A stretch of DNA of 64,000 nt, taken from NCBI RefSeq assembly GCF_032854445.1, contig NC_088295.1, forward strand, positions 52,621,249 through 52,685,248. The letters are read 5' to 3'. The notes beneath the pieces are model-generated. The model saw nothing but the letters and a program-made list of their open reading frames with translations. It searched no databases and had not been told where the DNA came from. The DNA comes from Liolophura sinensis. Its lineage: Eukaryota; Mollusca; Polyplacophora; Chitonida; Chitonidae. Of this stretch, positions 49,703 to 59,497 are shown one piece after another (the first letter of the stretch is position 1; the number at the start of each line of letters is the position of its first letter). A program made the position numbers and the translations under genes.

Positions 49703-50130
49703 CAGAAAAATAAATAAAATACAATACCACTGTAATAGAAATTTAGAGACCTCAACATAGGGTACATACTTATTTACTTACATGCATGTACCAGAAGAAC
49801 CAATGTTTATCCATTGTGATAGTAAATGTTTGCTCTACTGGAGAAAGATTACGTGTACAGATGGTTTCATCAATATAAATCAAGCATGACTGGATAATCC
49901 GGGGTGGGCACGACTTTTGTATATACGATATGCTTGAATATGAGTTGACCATATTTCGTTGAAATAACTTTTGTTAAAATTGCTGATACTGAGTGCCCAC
50001 ATTTAAACTTAAATTACATGAAAACAGCTGTGCAGAAAGCATAGTGAAAACTACACCATTGACGAATTCCGTCAGCAAAACAATCAGCTATCAAAACATG
50101 ACACTATAGGCTATATGTAGGGATCAAGTA
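49703..50130. other. Unassigned sequence
   Basis: About 430 bp. A 60-codon minus-strand frame (49770..49952) is not recognisable. Nothing else is seen. Confidence 0.35.
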
Positions 50131-50254
50131 CGTTGTCAGCAAGATGTGAATCTGTGTAGATTTAGATATAAACAACTATTAATAAACTGCCAGTACACAG
50201 TATACACCTCATGATGGACGTACTTATAATTGTTAGGAAAGCTTTTAATATGAA
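50131..50254 (+). repeat. Diverged dispersed repeat, copy 2
   Basis: Same-orientation partner of 39130..39250, described there. Here its right end runs into the 65-bp tandem duplication that starts at 50223. Confidence 0.5.
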
Positions 50255-50353
50255 TATAATTTGGAAATAGCTACGACAGAAAACTGCCTTATAATTGTTA
50301 GGAAAGCTTTTAATATGAATATAATTTGGAAATATCTACGACAGAAAAACTGC
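50223..50353. repeat. 65-bp tandem duplication
   Basis: CTTATAATTGTTAGGAAAGC through CTACGACAGAAAACTGC (50223..50287) is repeated at 50288..50353. The only differences are one substitution (AATAGCTAC to AATATCTAC) and one extra A. The near identity marks a recent event. Confidence 0.95.
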
Positions 50354-52782
50354 CTTATCGCCTGACTGCGTGCTGACGCTAGCATATACTGCTACAATTG
50401 TGCCCCTAACATACAGATTTCCCGAAAGTTTATCCTAAGTCTGAATGACAAACGTCACAGAGCTTAACTACTCTCTCTCCGCACGGGAATCAGTGCTATT
50501 GTACAGTTGTAAAGGTCAAAACTATTTGTAATGTTTGGTAGATTCTATTGCCTTGTCATGCAGACGTTTAGTAAAATTACCGAGGAACAATACATCATTG
50601 ACATAAAAGCATCCTCGAAATCACAGTTATATTTCTTTCTCTTAGATGATGTGAGCTTTGTATAAATTGACAGTAATAAACATCAACTGGTTAGCTTTGG
50701 TGGGTTCAATGAACAACGGTTAGATGAATTTGTTCTGCGACGTGATTTAAGCTTTAAGTCGAACAATTCTACGATTTATCTCAGAATAAGACATAATTTC
50801 ACGAAGACGACCTGATTGACTGGACTATTTCTAATATTTTGTGATTAGAACTCTAGTGAACTATTTAAATAATATGTACGAAACGCAACCCACTTGACTG
50901 TGTACATTGTAATGTCTATTCCAATTGGCTGTCGTTGTGTTGCTGTGCATAAAGGACCAATCCTCTTTGCCTTGTTATATTTGTATAGTAATGTGGATCT
51001 GTGATAGAAGGTCGATCATGTCCAATACACAGCCAGTGTTGAGTCAACTCGCAGTATCTCTCTTGTTCTGTACATTGTTTTATTGTCCGTACTCGACCAA
51101 AGCTGGGACAGTTACAAATCTAACCTATGCGCCGAAACAGACATTTGTATAACAGCCGTTACAGGTCGTTACAGGTCAATAATCGCAAGGCCAATTCACA
51201 AAAACGACGTATAACATAACAACCAAAGAACTAAAAAATTAGTTGTGCAAAGAGAATTATGCAAAGAAAAGCAGTCAACAGTTTTCAATGATGTTAAAAA
51301 GACCACAGTTTCATTTCATAATCATCATTCTCTACGATTAGACAATTTAACAAGAACAGCTTTGAACCAAGACCGAAACTCGCCTCAATCACTAGAGACC
51401 ACCTTGTCTTAACTGCGCATATGGAAGTTTCAGATTTCGTTTGGTCACTAGAGTGTTGTTTGGGATCATAAAGCAGTGGCTGTGAATGACGGATAAAAAA
51501 TGTAACTCACCACTGTGTTCAGATTGAATCTGAATCTGTCAGTTAATGCAGTCTCTCTATATATTGTATATTACCTCACAGCAAAGAGCTAATTTTGATC
51601 TGGCGTAAATATATCGCCTTCTGTGGCCCCATGTTACACAGTAATTCCTGAAACTCCATTCAAACGAGCAAACATAACTTTTATTTGCATTCTTGATTGC
51701 CTCTTCTGTTTATGTTAATCCACGAGCTACATTAATTACAATATGTTCTTGACAAAAACAAAATGTAAACAACTCGCCGTTTTTACACTGAGGAGGCAAT
51801 GTCAAAGAGAAAAACATTGCATAACACAACAGATGGAGAATATAAATGCTAAGAAAGTAATAAAACTGATGGCAGACTGATGATATAATTGACCACTTCA
51901 CAAGTCGACCTCAGTCACTGTCATAATCCATGTTAAATTCAATAACACAGCTGATCCGCAGTTCATATAGATGGCGACAGCTGTTTGCTCTGCGTGGGGC
52001 TTTCATTTGGTCGCCAAATTTGTGTAAAGCTTGCGGTGGATGGAAGTGGCACTCGAGTTAATTGTTAATAAACAGTGCTTATCTGCTGAATATATACTTT
52101 CACCAAATAGTACCAAATCGATGAAGATAAATAGTGTATAATTAATATACAATGTTTTTCTCGCACGGATTGTGTGCTTCACTCATCCTGGCATCAGCTG
52201 TAACTTATTGATTCTCCAGTTTTGCCGGCGCCAGTTGTTAAATGCCGATAGGCACGGAGGCTAGATGGGCGAAAATCGCATGAGATTCAAATGACGTGCA
52301 GTTTTTCTTGTTTATGCCACCATGGCACTGAACGCAGTGTGTAACATTAGGTAGTCTATCCACGTTGTTGATAGGCCTTGCAGGGGTGGAGAAACCGTGG
52401 AGATGGATAAGATCGATTTTGACGTTAAAACGAAGATCTGATGTGCGCATTAGAAAGTCCATATATGCGGATGAACAAGGTGGTATTACAGCCAGCATGA
52501 TAACTTCCAAACGGTCTATACCTTTTTTCCGTATTATTTATCAACCCATGTGTATATTCATCCTCGTAATTAATATTCGTATTCCTTTTTTTACCGTATT
52601 ATTGCTCAAACTATCTCGTTGTATTGATTCTCCTCGACAAACTCTTTTTCAAGGTGGTAATCACCTTATTCCGTGGTAATTTGTGTCGTTTCAAAATAGT
52701 GGTGTAGACTACATTGTGTTACAGTGATCACTTAAGGCAGCTCGGTATACAGACTGCTTGATCTTGCATCTTTTTGGAATCC
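50354..52782. other. Unassigned sequence, 2.4 kb
   Basis: No recognisable gene family. Frames at 51710..51901 (minus), 52238..52510 (minus, 90 codons) and 52365..52679 (plus, 104 codons) partly overlap each other and do not resemble known proteins. The small signal-peptide-like frame at 51018 is listed separately. Confidence 0.4.
51018..51152 (+). CDS. 45-codon frame with signal-peptide-like start, doubtful
   Basis: An upstream ATG at 50925 opens the same frame, but the ATG at 51018 gives a more typical secretory N-terminus: MSNTQPVLSQ, then the hydrophobic LAVSLLFCTLFYCPYS, then TKAG as a possible cleavage region, and 15 further residues to a stop. It could be a small secreted peptide, a first exon, or chance. 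No splice donor with a good consensus lies inside it and no neighbouring exon is visible. Confidence 0.15.
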   Translation: MSNTQPVLSQLAVSLLFCTLFYCPYSTKAGTVTNLTYAPKQTFV

Positions 52783-52937
52783 GTGTTAATGGTTGTTCGA
52801 ACAGTGTTAATTGTTCTCTTAGGATAGGTGTTAAGGGGTTGTTTTGGATTGGTTTTTGTCGTTTGGAATTGGTGCTAATAGTTATATAGGGTGTTAATGG
52901 TTGTTTGAAATTTGTATTAATATCGTATTGAAACAGG
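52783..52937. repeat. Degenerate ~22-bp minisatellite, ~7 units
   Basis: Variants of GTGTTAATGGTTGTTTGGAA follow one another: GTGTTAATGGTTGTTCGAAC, GTGTTAATTGTTCTC, GTGTTAAGGGGTTGTTTTGG, GTGCTAATAGTTATA, TGTTAATGGTTGTTTGAAA. Unit length varies between 20 and 25 bp. Confidence 0.75.
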
Positions 52938-53574
52938 TACCCAGGCGCAATGATATTGTTAAACACAACTAAAAAGTACCCAAATAAAAAGTAACGAAAA
53001 AGGACATGGTGTAAAATATTATTCTAGTTGGGGCTAGAGTTGAATCTACGGGAAAGACATGATTTTGATCGACTTAAGACACAGCTGAAAATATTTCCAA
53101 AATTCTTCAAATCGGTCGAAAGTGCCTCCAATGTCACAACCGAGACGAACGTTACAACTTTGTCTAACAAACTTAAGACTGCGAAGATTGATCAGCGAAC
53201 GATCTTCGATATACTTCACTATTCCCTTGACAACTACGTCTGCAGAGCACACAATTGTATAAGAGGAGCACAATGTCTGCTGAAAAATTGAACAATTTGC
53301 AACTTTTTCATGTTCATAAGGACAAGACAGACAAAATGAATTTGGTCAAGACAGGTCGATCTTTTATCACCACCAACAAAAGACGATTATTTCGGATCAT
53401 TTCTGTCTGAGTAATAACTGTTACAAAACTCTCTGATACACACTCTGCAGTGTTTTGAACGTCGTAAAATGGCTATATATGTTTCTCTCGGGCTGTAATT
53501 AAGGAAACATTTACGTGTATCCTCTCGGTTTTCCATGCCACTTTGACACCACCAGTGCTTAGAAGCTTCTTGGG
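52938..53574. other. Spacer between two related minisatellites
   Basis: It contains an 87-codon plus-strand frame (53028..53291, MGLELNLRERHDFDRLKTQL and onward) with a soluble, mixed-charge composition, more protein-like than most frames here. The opposite strand is open over nearly the same stretch (53046..53273). I do not recognise either and would not call a gene. Confidence 0.3.
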
Positions 53575-53751
53575 TGCTTGGTTGTTTTGAAATTGCCTTA
53601 ATGCCTGTTTTGGATTTATATGGAAGTTTGTTATTTTAGTCGATGTTAATTGTTGTTTTGGAACAGGTGTAGATGGTTTATTTTCATTGATGTAGATGGT
53701 TGTTTGGATGTTAATGGTTATTTTGAAACTGGTGTAAATGGGTTGTTTGAG
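53575..53751. repeat. Second degenerate array of the ~22-bp motif
   Basis: GATGTTAATTGTTGTTTTGG, GATGTAGATGGTTGTTTGG, ATGTTAATGGTTATTTTGAA and GTGTAAATGGGTTGTTTGAG belong to the same motif as 52783..52937, in the same orientation. The two arrays are 640 bp apart. Confidence 0.7.
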
Positions 53752-54260
53752 GGAAAATGCCAGATGTTATGCAAATAATGAACTTGCTGCCACTGTGGTA
53801 AAGAAAATGCACATGCTCGTCTTGGTTCCTTGCATCATATGTGTTAAGCTTACATTTATCTGATAGTCGATACAGTTGATATCCCGTGCACTGATCGATT
53901 TGCAATGTTTGCTTCACTTCTATTTTACCAGCCAATTAAAAACACTGAATCCCTCAGCTTTGACATATTGTAACCTGTCAAGAGTTTTGGGACTGATCTG
54001 TTGTAAGTTTCAGAACATTTTGCCAAAACAGTCACCTGTTTTCATCGCACGTGATAGTGTGGAAAACAAAATTGCCGTAGTTGATACGCATTATACAAGA
54101 AATTAAATGATTAGCAATCAACGTATCACCCGAACACCGGAATGTAGGCTGGAAAACACCTTATGTCGCATATCTTCAACAATTTTAGTTTCAATTAAGC
54201 ATCATAAAGGCTTGTGTTCACTTTACATTCAGTGGTAGAAACGAACGAGACTATTGTACA
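53752..54260. other. Unassigned sequence
   Basis: Short overlapping frames on both strands (53711..53935 minus, 53876..54106 plus) with no recognisable content. No repeats seen. Confidence 0.35.
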
Positions 54261-54733
54261 TTGGTTGTGTACATTGAACAGTAAAACAATGTGATATTAG
54301 ATTTCTTACCTTTGTCATTTAAAGCATTGTGACATTAGGCCGTGTACTCTGAACAGTAGAAACAATCTGGTATTTACCAGTGCTAACTGAACAGCAGGAA
54401 TAGGTTGATACAGTGTGATGTTAGGCCGTGTACTCTGAACAGTAGAAATATTCTGGTATTTACCAGTGCTCACTGAACAGCAGGAACAACTTGATACAGT
54501 GTGATATTAGGTTGTACATTAAACAGTATAAACAATCTGATAACTGCCCGAGTACACTGTACAGCAGAAACAACGCGATATTTATAGACTGTATATAATG
54601 ATTTGACGAAAGATCATGATTTTAGCTTGGATACACTGAAGAATAAAATCAATGAAATATTAGGCCTGGGCCGTGTATATTGATCTGAGGAAGCATGGTA
54701 ATATAAAGTTTCAATACACTGAACAGTAGAAAT
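54261..54733. repeat. Degenerate ~43-bp repeat with an 86-bp dimer
   Basis: The core GTGTACTCTGAACAGTAGAA recurs 86 bp apart at about 54342 and 54428. Half-way copies read GTGCTAACTGAACAGCAGGA or close forms, giving a basic period near 43 bp. Decayed units run from GTGTACATTGAACAGTAAAA (54268) to CAATACACTGAACAGTAGAA (54712). Confidence 0.75.
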
Positions 54734-55234
54734 TCAGGGAAATCTGAAATAAATACCTAAAACCTAGTTGTGTTACAAAATCACATAACCACTACCTTAT
54801 ATAGCATTTGCTCACCATGCTATTATCGAGAAAGCATATGATAAAATTTTAAATAGATGCTTGGAATAAAGAAATAAAGAAGTAAGCTGCGTTCATGACG
54901 TATGCAAAATCAAATTGACCCCAGCGCTGACACAGGCCAACAAACTTTTAAAACAATGTGTTTTCAGAAAGACAAAATTATGGTAACCACCCAGTGACAG
55001 TTTTTGTAAATAATGTGTTATCAAAAAATTCGCAAAGCTGCCATAAACTTGCTAACATTTAATTCCAGGTAAGTGTAAAACTGAATGAAACTTATTTTCT
55101 ATTTTGAATTTATATCCATATATCCCACGTTATCTTCTGTTATGCTTTTGATAGAATACAGGTTATAATGTGCTGCAGTTAGAATTGGGCAACATTTCAT
55201 TTGTTTTTCACTATAGTCTTACGACGCCCGTAAC
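54734..55234. other. Unassigned sequence
   Basis: About 500 bp of AT-rich DNA. TTCCAGGTAAGTG near 55063 reads as both an acceptor and a donor consensus, but no exon can be defined. Confidence 0.35.
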
Positions 55235-55470
55235 TCATTTATTTATTTGATTGGTGTTTTACGCCGTACTGAAGAATAGTTCATTTATACGGCGGCAGCA
55301 TTATGGTGGGAGGAACCGGGCAGATCCCGGAGGAAACCCACGGCCACCATCAGGTTGCTGGCAGACCTTCCCACGTACAGCCGGAGAGGAAGCCAAAATG
55401 AGCTGGACTTGAACTCACAGCGACCGCATTGCTGAAAGGCTTCTAGGTCATTACGCCGTCACTCACAGCC
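55235..55470 (-). mobile_element. tRNA-derived SINE, inverted, 5' end decayed
   Basis: Read on the minus strand, the order is tRNA-like head with B box TGAGTTCAAGTCC (55405..55417), body with CTGGCTTCCTCTCCGG-like sequence and GTGGGTTTCCTCCGGGATC, and 3' end CAGTACGGCGTAAAACACCA followed by (AAATA)n. It is the same family as 38861..39093. The A-box region that should lie at about 55450..55475 is unrecognisable or lost, so internal transcription is unlikely. Confidence 0.85.
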
Positions 55471-55475
55471 AGCGT

Positions 55476-55733
55476 CTGTGGACACTAGAGTCAGTCTAGG
55501 GCTCAGTAAACTTCTCTTCCTAGATATTGCCATCCAAGGTGATAACTGGCTTCAAGACTTATAGAACGTAACAATCGTGAATCGTTAATGTGTAATTTCA
55601 CACGTCTGCTATATAACCTAGCTGTATCGCCAAACATAACTGACAACATAACATGCTTTGCTCAGAGACATTTGCCAGGATGTTGATCAGCGTGGGAGTT
55701 ATTTATACCACAGTAAACAATAGATGATTCAAG
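55476..55733. other. Spacer before the 78-bp array
   Basis: About 260 bp. Small fragments such as GGTGATAACTGGC (55540) and CATAACTGACAACATAAC (55635) recall the repeat motif, so part of this may be very decayed array. Confidence 0.35.
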
Positions 55734-58700
55734 ATGATTGACAGTGTGATAACTGACATCTGCTCATATATAACTGGAGAAGTATCGAGTCAAATAACTG
55801 GCGGAGTACGATCACTTGACATTGTGATAACTGACATCTGCTCATATATAACTGGTGAGGTATCTAGTCAAATAACTGGTGGAGTACGATCATTTGACAG
55901 TGTGATAACTGACATCTGCTCATATATAACTGGTGAGGTATCTAGTCAAATAACTGGTTGGGTACGATCATTTGACAGTGTGATAACTGACGTCTGCTCA
56001 TATATTACTGGTGAAGTATCTAGTCACATAACTGATGGAGTACGATCACTTGACAGTGTGATAACTGGCATCTGCTCATATATTACTGGTGAATTATCTA
56101 GTCACATAAGTGGTGGAGTAGGATCATTTGACAGTGTGATAACTGATATCTGCTCATATATAACTGGTGAAGTATCGACCCAAATAACTGATGGAATACG
56201 ATCACTTGACAGTGTGATAACTGGCATCTGCTCATATATAACCGGTGAAGTATCTAGTCACATAAATGGTGGAGTAGGATCATTTGACATTGTGATAACT
56301 GACATCTGCTCATATATAACTGGAGAAGTATCGAGTCAAATAACTGGTGGAGTACGATCACTTGACATTGTGATAGCTGACATCTGCTCATATATAACTG
56401 GATAAGTATGGAGTCAAATAACTGGTGGAGTACGATCACTTGACAGTGTGATAACTGACATCTACTCAAATATAACTGGTGAAGTATTTAGTCAAATAAC
56501 TGGTGGAGTACGATCACTTGACATTGTGATAACTGACATCTGCTCATATATAACAGGAGAAGTATCGAGTCAAATAACTGGTGGAGTAGGATCACTTGAC
56601 ATTGTGATAACTGACATCTACTCAAATATAACTGGTGAAGTATTTAGTCAAATAACTGGTGGAGTACGATCATTTGACAGTGTGATAACTGACATCTGCT
56701 CATATATAACTGGTGAAGTATCTAGTCACATAAGTGGTGTAGTAGGATCATTTGACAGTGTGATAGCTGACATCTGCTCATATATAACTGGTGAAGTATC
56801 TAGTCACATAAGTGGTGTAGTAGGATCATTTGACAGTGTGATAGCTGATATCTGCTCATATATAACTGGTGAAGTATCGAGCCAAATAACTGGTGGAGTA
56901 GGATCATTTGACAGTGTGATAACTGACATCTGCTCATATATAACTGGTGAATTATCTAGTCACATAAGTGGTGTAGTAGGATCATTTGACAGTGTGATAG
57001 CTGATATCTGCTCATATATAACTGGTGAAGTATTTAGTCAAATAACTGGTGGAGTACGATCATTTGACATTGTGATAACTGACATCTGCTCATATATAAC
57101 TGGTGAAGTATCGAGTCAAATAACTGGTGGAGTACCATCACTTGACAGTGTGATAACTGACATCTACTCAAATATAACTGGTGAAGTATTTAGTCAAAAA
57201 ACTGGTGGAGTACGATCACTTGACAGTGTGATAACTGACATCTGCTCATATATAACTGGAGAAGTATCGAGTCAAATAACTGGTGGAGTACGATCACTTG
57301 ACATTGTGATAACTGACATCTACTCAAATATAACTGGTGAAGTATTTAGTCAAATAACTGGTGGAGTACGATCACTTGACAGTGTGATAACTGACATCTG
57401 CTCATATATAACTGGAGAAGTATCGAGTCAAATAACTGATGGAGTACGATCACTTGACATTGTGATAACTGACATTTGCTCATATATAACTGGTGAAGTA
57501 TTCAGTCAAATAACTGGTGGAGTACGATCACTTGACAGTGTGATAACTGACATCTGCTCATATATAACTGGTGAGGTATTTAGTCAAATAACTGGTGGAG
57601 TATGATCACTTGACAGTGTGATAACTGACATCTGCTCATATATAACTGGTGAGGTATTTAGTTAAATAACTGGTGGAGTACGATCACTTGACAGTGTGAT
57701 AGCTGACATCTGCTCATATATAACTGGAGAAGTATCGAGTCAAATAACTGGTGGAGTACGATCACTGGGCAGTGTGATAGCTGACATCTGCTCGTGACTG
57801 GTGAAGTATCAAGTCAGATAACTGGTGGAGTACGATCACTTGACAGTGTGATAGCTGACATCTGCTCATATGACTGGTGGAGTATGGACTCAAATAACTG
57901 GTGGAGTACGATCACTTGACAGTGTGATAACTGATATCTGCTCAAATATAACCGGTGAAGTATTTAGTCAAATAACTGGTGGAGTACGATCATTTGACAG
58001 TGTGATAACTGACATCTGCTCATATATAACTGGTGAATTATCTAGTCACAAAAGTGGTGTAGTAGGATCATTTGACAGTGTGATAACTGACATTTGCTCA
58101 TATATAACTGGTGAAGTATCGAGCCAAAAAACTGGTGGAATACGATCACTTGACAGTGTGATAACTGACGTCTGCTCATATATAACCGGTGAATTATCTA
58201 GTCACAAAAGTGGTGTAGTAGGATCATTTGACATTGTGATAACTGACATCTGCTCATATATAACTGGTGAAGTATCGAGCCAAAAAACTGGTGGAATACG
58301 ATCACTTGACAGTGTGATAACTGACGTCTGCTCATATATAACTGGAGAAGTATCGAGTCAAATAACTGGTGAAGTAACATCACTTGGCAGTGTGATAACT
58401 GACATCTGCTCATATATAACTGGTGAAGTATCGAGTCAAATAACTGGTGAAGTACCATCGCTTGACAGTGTGATAGCTGACATCTGCTCATATATAACTG
58501 GTGAAGTATCGAGTCAAATAACTGGTGAAGAACCATCGCTTGGCAGTGTGATAACTGACATCTGCTCATATATAACTGGCGAAGTATCGAGTCAAATAAC
58601 TGGTGAAGTACCATCACTTGGCAGTGTGATAGCTGACATCTGCTCATATATAACTGGAGAAGTATCGAGTCAAATAACTGGTGAAGTACCATCACTTGGC

Positions 58701-58916
58701 AGTGTGATAGCTGACATCTGCTCATATATAACTGGAGAAGTATCGAGTCAAATAACTGGTGAAGTACCATCACTTGGCAGTGTGATAACTGACGTCTGCT
58801 CATATATAACTGGAGAAGTATCGAGTCACATAACTGGTGGAGTACGATCACTGGGCAGTGTGATAGCTGACATCTATATATATCTATACATCATATATAA
58901 CTGGCGAATTGTCTAA
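55734..58916 (+). repeat. 78-bp minisatellite, ~40 copies, in codon register
   Basis: The unit runs from GTGATAACTGACATCTGCTC through ATATATAACTGGTGAAGTAT and AAATAACTGGTGGAGTACGA to CACTTGACA. It contains three ATAACTG motifs spaced 21, 24 and 33 bp apart. Because 78 is 26 codons, one plus-strand frame stays open for long stretches: 55734..56405, 56448..57605 and 57870..58916, all in the same frame, reading VITDICSYITGEVSSQITGG with variants. It is broken by single-base stops (GAA to TAA near 56402, CGA to TGA at 57603) and by two shortened units near 57790..57880. The minus strand is also open (58198..58851). Units at about 58330..58850 form a distinct, more uniform subgroup (GEVPSLGS). No signal peptide, splice logic or protein family supports a gene. 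Confidence 0.93.
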
Positions 58917-59345
58917 TCAGATATAAATGCTACACTGTGATCACTTGTTCACTGAGTGATAATTGGCATCTGGTCATACGTAATTAGAGTACGGTGTAAA
59001 ACACCAATCAAATAAATAAATCGTACATGACCGGTCTCACATAACAGGCTATGTCCAGTCGAAAATTGAAGTGTCTAGTCACAAATAACTGGCGAAGCAC
59101 CAAGTTACATATGTGTGTGGAAATCAATCTCTTGTACGTTGTGATATTTAATAACACACATATTGAAATATCACAAATATATGTGAAACCCAGTCACAAA
59201 TAAGTGGTGACTGGGTATCTGCGTTAAACATAACAGGTGATATCTAGTTACGTGATTGGTGACATCGAGTCACATATAATTAATGAAAAATCTACCCACA
59301 GTTTAATGAGTGGTTATACCTAGTCACATATAATTGGTGACAAGA
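58917..59345. repeat. Decayed fringe of the 78-bp array
   Basis: Fragments such as GTGATAATTGGCATCTGGTC (58957), AGTCACAAATAACTGGCGAA (59074) and GTCACATATAATTGGTGAC (59322) are recognisable but strongly mutated. This is the usual appearance of an array edge that no longer takes part in homogenisation. A SINE tail sits within it. Confidence 0.65.
58984..59021 (+). mobile_element. SINE tail fragment inside the array fringe
   Basis: TAGAGTACGGTGTAAAACAC followed by CAATCAAATAAATAAAT is the terminal part of the SINE family of 38861..39093. Only about 38 bp are present, consistent with extreme 5' truncation or later decay. Confidence 0.7.
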
Positions 59346-59366
59346 TGTTCTTGTATGTCTCTTCGA

Positions 59367-59497
59367 CAAAAATTTAGACGAATTTTGCGCAAAACTGATA
59401 AGTAAAATGCTGCAATGAAATTCTCCCGCAGACGTCGTCGTCATATGACTGCAAAATTGTTAGGTACGACGTTAAACCACTAGCACTCACTCACTCC
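59367..59497 (+). mobile_element. Short element with TACGACGTTAAAC-type SINE tail
   Basis: A 57-bp segment (59367..59423) with the perfect palindrome TTTTGCGCAAAA is followed by GACGTCGTCGTCATATGACT, GCAAAATTGTTAGGTACGAC, GTTAAACCAC and (CACT)n. The last part is a typical mollusc SINE tail of the same type as the end of 48960..49327. No tRNA head is seen. A perfect inverted copy of the 57-bp part lies at 62797..62853. Confidence 0.6.

Noticed and set aside
55050-55080. Splice site at TTCCAGGTAAGTG
   Set aside because: It reads as acceptor and donor at the same position, leaving no exon. Chance is likely.
58198-58851. 217-codon minus-strand frame in the 78-bp array
   Set aside because: It is a shadow of the repeat: period 78 bp with no stop in that frame. 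No start context or family supports it.
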